7,922 nucleotides of DNA from Pseudomonadota bacterium (GTDB taxonomy: Bacteria; Pseudomonadota; Alphaproteobacteria; Rhizobiales; Kaistiaceae). Below are positions 1-6,220 of the stretch, in pieces. The stretch covers positions 1 through 7,922 of the forward strand of contig JAEVZM010000716.1 of the NCBI GenBank assembly GCA_023392225.1, in the 5' to 3' direction. Under the pieces are notes generated by a model. The model worked only from the letters and a program-made list of their open reading frames with translations. It was not told the origin of the DNA and made no database searches. The translations under genes and the position numbers were made by a program. Within the stretch, counting starts at the first letter, position 1. Every line of letters begins with the position of its first letter.

Positions 1-1051
1 CACCTGGGTCGGCCCCGGCGCAGCCCGCGACGAGGTCCAGATCTACGATCCCGCCGCCAAGAACGGCGAAGGCGGGGTCGTCACCTCGAAGCGCGTCCGC
101 CAGGGCGATTTCGACAACCGGACCGTCCGGCTGACCGCGCCGGCCAAGCCCGGCGACTACCAGCTCCGCTACTTCAACGGCGAGAGCAACGCGATCCTCG
201 CCACCCGGCCGCTGACGGTGGTCGAGACCGAGGTCTCGCTCGAGGCACCGGACAGCGTCGACATGGGCCGGACCTTCGAGGTCACCTGGGTCGGCCCCGG
301 CGCAGCCCGCGACGAGGTCCAGATCTACGATCCCGCCGCCAAGAACGGCGAAGGCGGGGTCGTCACCTCGAAGCGCGTCTGCCAGGCCGACTTCGACAAC
401 CGGAGCGTCCAGCTGGCCGCCCCGGCCAAGCCCGGCGACTACCAACTCCGCTACTACAATGGCGACAGCCGGAAGGTCCTCGCCACCCGGCCGCTGACCG
501 TCGCCGCGACCGAGGTCTCGGTCAGCGGCCCCGAGAGCGTCGAGATCGGCCGGAGCTTCGAGGTCTCGTGGGAGGGTCCGGGCGGCACGCGCGACAATGT
601 CGACATCTTCGATCCCGCGGCGAAGGGCGGCAAGGGGCAGAGCCTCTACAGCCGGCGCGTCGTCCAGGAGGACCTCGACAACCGGAAGGTCCGCCTCGTC
701 GCGCCGGTGGCGGCGGGCGAGTACCAGCTCCGCTACGTCGACGGGCCGACCAGCAAGACGCTCGCCGAGAGCCCGATCACCGTCGTCGCCACCGAGGTGA
801 CGATCAGCGCACCGGACACGGTCGCCGCCGGCGAGCGGTTCACCGTCGGCTGGGTCGGACCCGGTGCGGCCCGCGACGACATCGAGATCGTCGATGGCAG
901 CAAGCGCCTGACCAGCGCCCGCGTGAACCAGGGCGACCTCGACGCGCGCACGGTGACGCTCAAGGCGCCCGACAAGCCCGGCAGCTACGAGCTGCGCTAC
1001 TACAATGGCGACTTCAGCACGGTGCTGGCCTCGCAGCCGATTTCGGTGGAG
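1..1051 (+). repeat. Tandem coding repeat, 282-bp period
   Basis: Units start at the codons for T-E-V at 227, 509 and 791, exactly 282 bp (94 codons) apart. Unit 1 is partial (1-226), units 2 and 3 are full, and unit 4 (791-1051) is 261 bp because a loop is shortened by 7 codons. Bases 1-97 and 283-379 are identical at the DNA level; the first difference is C98 versus T380, which changes Arg to Cys. Units 3 and 4 are clearly more diverged from units 1 and 2. Confidence 0.9.
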
Positions 1052-1054
1052 TAG
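1..1054 (+). CDS. Ig-like repeat protein, C-terminal part (possible VWA-domain protein), 5' end missing
   Basis: The frame is open from base 2 to the TAG at 1052-1054, so the gene enters from outside the window; a GTG at 218 is internal, not a start. The visible part is four tandem units of about 94 residues. The consensus is APDSV..G..FEV.W.GPG..RD.V.I.DPA, then V.L.AP..PG.Y.LRY..G, then LA..PLTV, which alternates hydrophobic strands as an Ig-like beta sandwich would. No membrane segment or sorting signal follows the last unit; the protein simply stops after it. Similar repeats follow an N-terminal von Willebrand A domain in alphaproteobacterial 'Ca-activated chloride channel homolog' proteins (recalled family knowledge). 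The VWA domain itself is not in the window, so that name is inference. A role outside the cytoplasm, in binding or surface structure, is likely but not shown. The last unit is shorter by 7 residues, losing the DPAAKNGEGG loop. Confidence 0.75.
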   Translation, partial: TWVGPGAARDEVQIYDPAAKNGEGGVVTSKRVRQGDFDNRTVRLTAPAKPGDYQLRYFNGESNAILATRPLTVVETEVSLEAPDSVDMGRTFEVTWVGPGAARDEVQIYDPAAKNGEGGVVTSKRVCQADFDNRSVQLAAPAKPGDYQLRYYNGDSRKVLATRPLTVAATEVSVSGPESVEIGRSFEVSWEGPGGTRDNVDIFDPAAKGGKGQSLYSRRVVQEDLDNRKVRLVAPVAAGEYQLRYVDGPTSKTLAESPITVVATEVTISAPDTVAAGERFTVGWVGPGAARDDIEIVDGSKRLTSARVNQGDLDARTVTLKAPDKPGSYELRYYNGDFSTVLASQPISVE

Positions 1055-1083
1055 CCCCGGAGTCCCGGCCGGCACCCGCTACG

Positions 1084-1112
1084 ACGGCTCCCGCCTGACC
1101 TGCGGGAGCCGT
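1084..1112. terminator. Hairpin terminator between convergent genes
   Basis: ACGGCTCCCGC (1084-1094) pairs perfectly with GCGGGAGCCGT (1102-1112) around a 7-nt loop. It lies 30 bp after the repeat-protein stop and 20 bp beyond the xylulokinase stop, in the short gap where the two transcripts meet. Neither side has a T-tract, so it may be a non-canonical, bidirectional terminator or a 3'-end stabilising stem. Confidence 0.55.
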
Positions 1113-1132
1113 GCAAGCGGACCCGGCAGCGC

Positions 1133-2590
1133 TCAAAACAGCGGCGCGACCGCGCGATAGAGCTCGCGATACTTGTGGTAGCGCGGCGCATAGGCATCGA
1201 ACCGCGCCGGATCGGGCGCGATCTCCTCCTCGACCGGCGGCGGCACGCAGACCTCGGCGACCGGCGCCCCGGTCGCCGCAATGATGGCGAGCCGGGCCGC
1301 GCCGAGCGCCGGACCGAAATCCCCGCCGCGATAGCGCCGCAGCGTCAGCCCCGTGGTATCGGCGATGATCCGCGCCCAGAACCGGCTGCGCGCCCCGCCG
1401 CCGATGAAGCCCGGCGCCATGCAGGCGCTGTCGGCGGCCTCGAGGCAGGCCACCGCATCGCGGAGTGAGAAGCCGACGCCCTCGAGCACCGCCTGCACCA
1501 CGTCCGCCTTGCTGGTCGCGGCATCGAGGCCGAACAGGACGCCGCGGGCATCGGGATTGTTGTGCGGCGTCCGCTCGCCGGTGAGATAGGGCAGGAACAG
1601 GAGCCGCGACGGACCGCGATAGGCCGCCTCGACGGTCTCGAGAACCGCCTCGATATCGGCCTCGCCGAGGGTGGCGAGCATCGAGGACAGCGCGCTGGCT
1701 CCGTTCAGCATGCCCGCCATCTGGAACCAGCGGCCCGGTATCGCATGGGCGAAGTCGTGGAGCATGGTCTCCGGCCGCGGCGCATAGCGGTCCGCGGCGA
1801 CGACATAGACCGCCGCCGTGCCGAGGGAGATGAACCCCTCGCCGGTCTCGGTACAGCCGACGCCGACCGCGCCGGTGCCGCCATCGCCCCCGCCGGCGGC
1901 GACCGGAATCCCCGGCGGCAGGCCGAGGCGCGCCGCGACGTCTGGCCGAAGCCCTCCGCTCACCTCGGTGCCTTCGTAGAGGTGCGGCATGGCCGCGATG
2001 CCCAGCCCGACGGCGGCCAGCACCTCCGGCGACCAGCGCCGCGCCGCCTGGTCGAAGAGCTGGGTGCCGGCGGCGTCCGACATGTCGGAGGCGAGCTCGC
2101 CGGTGAGGTGGAGGCGCAGATAGTCCTTGGCGAGGAGGAGATGGGCGATCCGCCCGAACACCTCCGGCTGGTGGGCGCGGACCCAGAGCAGCTTGGCCGC
2201 GGTGAAGCCGGGCATCGGCTGGACCCCGGTGATGGTGGCAAGGCCCGGCACCGCGGCAGCGAGCGAGGCGCATTCCTGCCGGCCGCGCGAATCGTTCCAC
2301 AGCATCGCCGGGCGGAGCACGCGGTGGTCGCGATCGAGCAGCACGCCCGAGTGCATCTGTCCCGACAGGCCGATCGCCCGCACCGCCGCCAGCGCCTCCG
2401 GCCGCTCGGCACGAAGGGCGAGGATCGCGGCCTCGACGGCGGCGATCCAGTCGGCGGGATCCTGCTCGCTCCAGCCCGGCTCGGGCCGCGACGTCGGATA
2501 GCCGCGCGATGCCTGCGCCACCACCGCCTGGCGGTCGTCGACGAGGAGTGCCTTGACCGCCGATGTGCCGGCATCGAGCCCCAGAAACAC
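1133..2590 (-). CDS. xylB: Xylulokinase (FGGY carbohydrate kinase)
   Basis: Phosphorylates D-xylulose with ATP to xylulose 5-phosphate in the cytoplasm, feeding the pentose phosphate pathway. The 485-residue product matches the usual XylB length (~484). The N-terminal phosphate-binding motif GLDAGTS has Asp6. GQMH (77-80) and LWNDSR (97-102) are hallmark XylB substrate and subfamily motifs. GGGDGG carries the likely catalytic base Asp236. PYLTGERTPHNNP (334-346) and GFIGGGARS (394-402) are the C-terminal FGGY signatures. The start is the GTG at 2590: GGAGGAAGG lies 5 nt upstream and the conserved VFLGLDAGTS follows at once. The upstream in-frame extension to 2761 crosses the promoter region and has no family resemblance. 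It is divergent from the lipoyl/hydrolase operon, and no isomerase or sugar transporter is in view. A related ketose or deoxyketose substrate cannot be excluded. Confidence 0.93.
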   Translation of the reverse strand: MFLGLDAGTSAVKALLVDDRQAVVAQASRGYPTSRPEPGWSEQDPADWIAAVEAAILALRAERPEALAAVRAIGLSGQMHSGVLLDRDHRVLRPAMLWNDSRGRQECASLAAAVPGLATITGVQPMPGFTAAKLLWVRAHQPEVFGRIAHLLLAKDYLRLHLTGELASDMSDAAGTQLFDQAARRWSPEVLAAVGLGIAAMPHLYEGTEVSGGLRPDVAARLGLPPGIPVAAGGGDGGTGAVGVGCTETGEGFISLGTAAVYVVAADRYAPRPETMLHDFAHAIPGRWFQMAGMLNGASALSSMLATLGEADIEAVLETVEAAYRGPSRLLFLPYLTGERTPHNNPDARGVLFGLDAATSKADVVQAVLEGVGFSLRDAVACLEAADSACMAPGFIGGGARSRFWARIIADTTGLTLRRYRGGDFGPALGAARLAIIAATGAPVAEVCVPPPVEEEIAPDPARFDAYAPRYHKYRELYRAVAPLF

Positions 2591-2595
2591 GATTG

Positions 2596-2604
2596 CCTTC
2601 CTCC
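2596..2604 (-). promoter_or_regulatory. Ribosome binding site of xylB (decides GTG start)
   Basis: GGAGGAAGG on the minus strand sits 5 nt before the GTG at 2590-2588. It is the only strong Shine-Dalgarno in this stretch and supports the GTG over longer in-frame starts. Confidence 0.8.
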
Positions 2605-2680
2605 ACTTGCCCGCCGCCCGGGTGGTATCGCCGCCGCCCGAGGCGCAGATCCATGGCCGCCCGAGTCGGCTTCGTCCAGT

Positions 2681-2709
2681 TTGATACATTTGTACAGCGT
2701 AAATGACAA
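2681..2709 (-). promoter_or_regulatory. Putative sigma70-type promoter for xylB
   Basis: On the minus strand TTGTCA (2709-2704, 5/6 to TTGACA) is followed after exactly 17 bp by TATCAA (2686-2681, 4/6 to TATAAT). Transcription would begin near 2674, leaving a leader of about 84 nt before the GTG. The site lies in a marked AT-rich island (about 2671-2720) in otherwise very GC-rich DNA. Confidence 0.55.
2687..2705. promoter_or_regulatory. Inverted repeat, candidate operator in divergent promoter region
   Basis: CATTT (2687-2691) and AAATG (2701-2705) are inverted arms around a 9-bp centre. They exactly fill the spacer between the -35 and -10 of the xylB promoter. A second small inverted repeat, TACA-TT-TGTA (2685-2694), overlaps the left arm. 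A bound regulator would block xylB and could reach the opposite promoter, whose -35 is 12 bp away. No regulator gene lies beside this unit, so the partner is unknown. Confidence 0.4.
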
Positions 2710-2716
2710 AAGTAGT

Positions 2717-2745
2717 TTGACCCTCTCCTGCCACCGCGCCATAGT
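2717..2745 (+). promoter_or_regulatory. Putative sigma70-type promoter for lipoyl/hydrolase operon
   Basis: TTGACC (2717-2722, 5/6) and CATAGT (2740-2745, 4/6) are separated by exactly 17 bp. Transcription would begin near 2752, about 24 nt before the ATG at 2776. Its -35 is only 7 bp from the -35 of the opposite xylB promoter, so the two are back-to-back. Confidence 0.55.
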
Positions 2746-2775
2746 CGCGCCAGCGAACCAACGAGAGTGGGACGG

Positions 2776-3018
2776 ATGTCGATCAAGCTGGTGGTGCCGT
2801 CGCTCGGCACGGAGGTAACCGAGGGCCTGGTCGTCGAATGGCTGAAGAGCGTCGGCGACAAGGTGACGAAGGGCGAGCCGGTGGTGGTCATCGGCACGCC
2901 GAAGCTCAATCTGGAAGTCGAGGCGCCGGTCGACGGCGTGCTCTCCGGGACGGATGTCGAAGTCGACGACGTGGTCGAGGTCGGCGCGACGCTCGGCAGC
3001 ATCGACGAGGGCGCATGA
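2776..3018 (+). CDS. Free-standing lipoyl-domain protein (AcoC-like E2 lipoyl arm)
   Basis: The 80-residue product is a single biotinyl/lipoyl domain and nothing else. It runs from SIKLVVPSLGTEVTEG through WLKSVGDKVTKGEPVVVIG, then the hairpin TPKLNLEVEAPVDGVL with Lys43 as the predicted lipoylated residue, and ends in VEVGATLGSID. Such domains carry acyl groups between the E1 and E2 active sites of 2-oxoacid or acetoin dehydrogenase complexes. The Asp that normally precedes the modified lysine (D-K-A) is Pro42 here. I chose the ATG at 2776 because the domain begins directly after it; an in-frame GTG at 2767 would add only three residues, and the upstream purine-rich GAGAGTGGGA is a weak ribosome site. 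The gene overlaps the following hydrolase gene by ATGA, so the two are probably co-translated. A biotin carrier is less likely: no EAMKM motif. Confidence 0.85.
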   Translation: MSIKLVVPSLGTEVTEGLVVEWLKSVGDKVTKGEPVVVIGTPKLNLEVEAPVDGVLSGTDVEVDDVVEVGATLGSIDEGA

Positions 3019-3809
3019 GCGACGCTGCCGCGGGCGGCACGACCGGCAGCTTCATCGCGACGCTGGACGGGCGCAGCGTCTGGTGCGCCACAGAGGGGTC
3101 CGGCGAGGAGGCGTTCCTCCTGGTGCCGGGCTATGCCGCCGACCACACCGGCTGGATGCTGACCCAGCCGGCGCTGGCGACGCGGGGCCGCGTCTTCGCG
3201 CCGGACCTGCCCGGCGGGCTCCTGTCGAGCATGGATGTCGGCCCCGGCGACATCGCCTTCTTCGCCCGGATCGTTTTGGGCCTGATGGACCACGCCGGGC
3301 TCGAGCGGGTGCATCTGGTCGGCCATTCGATGGGCGCGGCGATCTCGGCGGCGGTCGCCACCGCGGTGCCGGAGCGGGTGTCGCGGCTGACCCTGATCGC
3401 CCCGGCCGGCCTCGATCCGTGGATCAACATGGACTTCATCTCCGGCTTCCCGCAGATCCGCGACCAGGCGGCGGCGCGGCCCTTGATGGAGATGCTGGTC
3501 GCCAACCCGCGGATGATCGCCCCCGACATGCTGCGACTGGTGGTCGCCTACACCATGACGCCGGGCGTGCCGGAAGCGCTCGAGACCATCGCCGCGGCCA
3601 ACTTCCCGGGATCGCAGGCCTACCTCTACAAGGAGCGCCTCGCCGGGCTCGGCATGCCGGTCCGCGTCATCTGGGGGGCCGAGGATGCGATCGTGCATCC
3701 GGTCACCGAGGGGCTGGGCGACGGTGTCGAGGTCAGCCTGATCCAGAAGGCAGGCCACCTCGTCCATCTCGAGCAGGCCCCGGCAGTGAACCGGCTGATC
3801 CTCGCCTGA
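3015..3809 (+). CDS. Alpha/beta hydrolase, AcoC catalytic-domain-like
   Basis: A 264-residue alpha/beta hydrolase with a complete triad: Ser105 in the nucleophile elbow GHSMG (103-107), Asp224 in WGAEDAIV, and His248 in KAGHLVHLEQAP. The oxyanion-side LVPGY motif is at 36-40, and FAPDLPG lies at 61-67. The C-terminal AGH..H.E.A..VN pattern resembles the hydrolase half of AcoC, the E2 component of acetoin dehydrogenase, where this fold replaces the usual acetyltransferase core. In that family it follows a lipoyl domain on the same chain; here the lipoyl domain is the preceding gene. ATGA at 3015-3018 joins the two, with GAGG 4 nt upstream of the ATG. Transfer of an acyl group from the lipoyl protein to CoA, or hydrolysis of it, is the inferred job. 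A generic esterase is the alternative. No signal peptide is seen. Confidence 0.82.
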   Translation: MSDAAAGGTTGSFIATLDGRSVWCATEGSGEEAFLLVPGYAADHTGWMLTQPALATRGRVFAPDLPGGLLSSMDVGPGDIAFFARIVLGLMDHAGLERVHLVGHSMGAAISAAVATAVPERVSRLTLIAPAGLDPWINMDFISGFPQIRDQAAARPLMEMLVANPRMIAPDMLRLVVAYTMTPGVPEALETIAAANFPGSQAYLYKERLAGLGMPVRVIWGAEDAIVHPVTEGLGDGVEVSLIQKAGHLVHLEQAPAVNRLILA

Positions 3810-3816
3810 GCTGGAC

Positions 3817-5781
3817 TCAAGTCAGCCAGATGCGGCCATAGGGCGGCAGCGGAATGCCGCCGTCCTCCGTCACCACGACATCGCCGGTCAGCCGGTCGAC
3901 GAAGTCGCGGGCGCCGCTCTCCAAGGCGAGGTCGGCCGGTAGCGCGCGCCATTGCTCGGTGAAGTTGAAGATCGCGAGCAGCGCCCCGAGCGGACTGGCG
4001 CGGCGCACGACCAGAATGCCGTCGGCGGTGCCTTCGACGATCTCGGTCGGGTTCTCGCCATGGAGGTGCGGCGTCTCGCGCCGGCGCCGCATGATCGCGG
4101 CGATGCCGCCATGGAGGCGCGCCTCGACCGTGCCGGCGACATGGCGCCGCGCGGCTTTCGCCCAGTCCATCACCGGCCGGTGCACCCAGCGGCTGTCCGC
4201 CGCATGCTCGGGATCGTTGACGTAGCCGTAGTCGTTGAGGAGGCCGATCTCGTCGCCCATGTAGAGGAGCGGCAGGCCGCCGAAGGCAGCGATCAGCGCA
4301 TGCCCGACGAGGATGCGGTGGATCGCCCGATCGATGCCGTCGGCGTCGCCGGCGGCGAGCGCCGCCTCCAGCCCGCACCACGAGGCGGTGGTGCCGCAGG
4401 TGCGGGCGTCGCCGGTGAGCGGGTTGGCCTGGAACGGCAGGCCGCGAGCGAACGTGCCGGGGAACGCCCCCTCGTAGAACGAGGCAAGGAATCCGCGGTG
4501 AGCCCACCCGGACAGGCCGAGCGCGCCGGCATCCTCGTCGGTGATCGCCCAGCCGACATCGTCGTGGCAGCGGAGATAGGTGGCCCAGGTGGCATTCCGG
4601 AAATGGGTCGGAAAGTGCGTGGCGAGGACATGGGCCATCAACCGCGCGTCGCGGGCGGCGAGCGCCGACCAGAACTGGACCATCAGCGAGTTGTGGTAGG
4701 CGAGATTGCCCTCGCGCCCGGCATGGCGGCCGGCGCCGAGATAGGGCACGAGGTCGCGCGGCGAGACGATCGCCTCCTCCTTGTGGATGACCGCCGGCGC
4801 GGCGATCCGGCTCGCGGCGCGGAGCGCCTGGAGGATGTCGTGCACCTCCGGCTCGTTCTGGCAGCGGGTCCCCATCCGCTTCCACAGGAACGCCACCGCA
4901 TCGAGCCGGAACACCTCGACGCCGCGGTTGGCAAGGAACAGCATGGTCGCGACGATCTCGCGGAACACAACCGGGTTGGTCCAGTCGAGATCCCACTGGT
5001 GCTCGTTGAAGGTCGTCCAGACCCACTTCCCCCTCTCCCCGATGTCGGGATACCAGGTGAAGTTGCCCGGCGCGGTCGCCGGGAAGATCTCGTCGAGCGA
5101 GGCCTCGTAGGCGTCCGGCAGGGTCCGATCGTCGAACATGCGGTAGTAGGCCTGGAAGGCCGGGTCGCCGGCGCGGGCCCTTTGCGCCCAGTCGTGCTCC
5201 TTGGCGGTGTGGTTGAGCACGAGATCGACGCAGAGACTCATGCCACGGGCGCGGAGCGCCGCGGCGGTGGCCTCGAGATCGTCCATCGTGCCGAGGCGCG
5301 GATCGACCGCGCGGTAGTCCATCACCGAGTAGCCGCCGTCGCTGTCGCCGGGGCGCGGTTTCAGGCAGGGCATGAAGTGGACGTAGGTCACCCCGAGCTC
5401 GGCGAGGTAGTCGAGGCGCTCCACGACCCCGGCGATGCTGCCGGCGAAGCGGTCGACATAGAACACGTAGCCGACGTTCCGCTCGCGGAGGAACCAGTCC
5501 GGCTCGAGGTCGCGGCGGAGGTCGAGCTGGCGGAGGTCCGCCGGCCGCGCCGCCCATCCCTCGGCCAGCACCCGCGGCAGATCCTCGACGAAGGCGGGAT
5601 AGGACGGATGGTCGCCATAGAGCCGCGCCAGCGGCCCGAACAGGTCCTCGCGGCTTCGCGCGAGGCGGAGCAGGAACAGCTCGCGGTCCGCCGCGTCGAG
5701 CCCGTCCAGCGTCACGCCAACTGCGGCCGGCACCCCCGTGGCGGGACTCTCGTTCTGCCGGGCGTCCCAATGAAGCGGCAT
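3817..5781 (-). CDS. Amylosucrase (GH13 subfamily 4)
   Basis: Makes alpha-1,4-glucan from sucrose, releasing fructose, without a nucleotide sugar. The 654-residue length fits amylosucrases (~630-650). Order: an N-terminal helical region (~25-95); a (beta/alpha)8 barrel starting at DWFLRERNVGYVFYVDRFAG; the GDSDGGYSVMDYR segment (145-157); DLVLNHT (186-192); FRLDAV with nucleophile Asp294; HKEEAIV with acid/base Glu336; CHDDVGW with Asp407; LLYMGDEIG (505-513); DSRWVHRP (529-536); then a C-terminal beta domain ending YGRIWLT. Asp148 and Arg531 match the salt-bridge pair that closes the pocket for glucosyl units in the Neisseria enzyme. The start is the ATG at 5781, with AAGGGA 7 nt upstream; the in-frame extension to 5934 has no similarity. 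There is no signal peptide, so it is probably cytoplasmic. No sucrose uptake or glucan genes are adjacent. Sucrose hydrolases of the same subfamily are the alternative. Confidence 0.93.
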   Translation of the reverse strand: MPLHWDARQNESPATGVPAAVGVTLDGLDAADRELFLLRLARSREDLFGPLARLYGDHPSYPAFVEDLPRVLAEGWAARPADLRQLDLRRDLEPDWFLRERNVGYVFYVDRFAGSIAGVVERLDYLAELGVTYVHFMPCLKPRPGDSDGGYSVMDYRAVDPRLGTMDDLEATAAALRARGMSLCVDLVLNHTAKEHDWAQRARAGDPAFQAYYRMFDDRTLPDAYEASLDEIFPATAPGNFTWYPDIGERGKWVWTTFNEHQWDLDWTNPVVFREIVATMLFLANRGVEVFRLDAVAFLWKRMGTRCQNEPEVHDILQALRAASRIAAPAVIHKEEAIVSPRDLVPYLGAGRHAGREGNLAYHNSLMVQFWSALAARDARLMAHVLATHFPTHFRNATWATYLRCHDDVGWAITDEDAGALGLSGWAHRGFLASFYEGAFPGTFARGLPFQANPLTGDARTCGTTASWCGLEAALAAGDADGIDRAIHRILVGHALIAAFGGLPLLYMGDEIGLLNDYGYVNDPEHAADSRWVHRPVMDWAKAARRHVAGTVEARLHGGIAAIMRRRRETPHLHGENPTEIVEGTADGILVVRRASPLGALLAIFNFTEQWRALPADLALESGARDFVDRLTGDVVVTEDGGIPLPPYGRIWLT

Positions 5782-5788
5782 GCCGCCA

Positions 5789-5794
5789 TCCCTT
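5789..5794 (-). promoter_or_regulatory. Ribosome binding site of amylosucrase
   Basis: AAGGGA on the minus strand, 7 nt before the ATG at 5781-5779. It decides this start over the in-frame upstream ATG at 5934, whose extra 51 residues look like non-coding DNA. Confidence 0.65.
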
Positions 5795-5850
5795 GACGCC
5801 GAGAACGATGACGGACCGGGGGTGCCGTCGACGCCACGCGGCACGGCCGG

Positions 5851-5879
5851 AGGATGGAGCCGGGCATGGCGGGCGTCAA
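5851..5879 (-). promoter_or_regulatory. Weak candidate promoter for amylosucrase
   Basis: On the minus strand TTGACG (5879-5874, 5/6) is followed after 17 bp by CATCCT (5856-5851, only 3/6). It is placed sensibly, about 70 bp before the amylosucrase start, but the -10 is poor. Apart from this and the tRNA promoter, nothing else is visible in the 5782-5988 gap. Confidence 0.25.
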
Positions 5880-5942
5880 CCAGCCCGGGGGCGTCGTGCG
5901 CGTGCCGGTCCACGAAGGATGCCAAAAGACGCAAGCGACGCC

Positions 5943-5971
5943 TTGAAGTGCGAACCGAGCATCGCTATAGA
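5943..5971 (+). promoter_or_regulatory. Sigma70-type promoter of tRNA-Glu
   Basis: TTGAAG (5943-5948) and TATAGA (5966-5971) are 17 bp apart. Transcription would start near 5978, about 10 nt before the mature tRNA 5' end, a typical arrangement for a single tRNA gene. Confidence 0.65.
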
Positions 5972-5988
5972 GAGGTCGCTTGCGGCCA

Positions 5989-6064
5989 GCTCCCTTCGTC
6001 TAGTGGCCCAGGACGTCGCCCTCTCACGGCGAAAACAGGGGTTCGAGTCCCCTAGGGAGCGCCA
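5989..6064 (+). tRNA. tRNA-Glu (anticodon CTC)
   Basis: A full 76-nt cloverleaf with encoded CCA. The acceptor stem GCTCCCT (5989-5995) pairs with AGGGAGC (6054-6060); G6061 is the discriminator and CCA is 6062-6064. The D arm is GTCTAGTGGCCCAGGAC. The anticodon stem TCGCC/GGCGA holds the loop CTCTCAC, giving anticodon CTC at 6023-6025. The T arm is CAGGGGTTCGAGTCCCCT. The sequence follows the E. coli tRNA-Glu plan closely except for the acceptor stem, part of the anticodon stem and the anticodon wobble base (CTC, reading GAG). No hairpin with a T-tract is evident directly after it. Confidence 0.97.
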
Positions 6065-6220
6065 GCATTTTCAATGACTTGGCAGCAGCGCCCATCGGAT
6101 CGTCGAGCGATCCCGCGCTTCGATGGCGCGAGCCATCGTCTCGCCCCTTCGCCGAAGAACGACAAGCCGGTGATGGCGTGCGGCGTGCCTGCACGCCCCT
6201 CCGCGGTGGCACTGCCCCAG

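Noticed and set aside
1..1051. Tandem repeats as a CRISPR-like or non-coding array
   Set aside because: The 282-bp period is a whole number of codons, the frame stays open, and changes between units keep the protein pattern, so this is a coding repeat.
2593..2761. N-terminal extension of xylulokinase to 2761
   Set aside because: It would cover both divergent promoters and lacks similarity; a strong ribosome site precedes the GTG at 2590.
1562..2818. 418-residue plus-strand open frame antisense to xylB
   Set aside because: Antisense shadow; it also runs through the divergent promoter region and into the lipoyl gene out of frame.
1014..3767. 917-residue minus-strand open frame spanning several genes
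   Set aside because: Low-complexity Arg/Ala/Gly/Pro-rich translation that runs in a wrong frame through xylB and antisense to the lipoyl and hydrolase genes; a by-product of GC-rich third positions.
3626..5770. 714-residue minus-strand open frame over the amylosucrase gene
   Set aside because: Same strand but another frame than the clearly conserved amylosucrase, with Arg/Pro-rich composition and no motifs.
3952..5796. 614-residue plus-strand open frame antisense to amylosucrase
   Set aside because: Mirror image of amylosucrase codon bias; no domain pattern.
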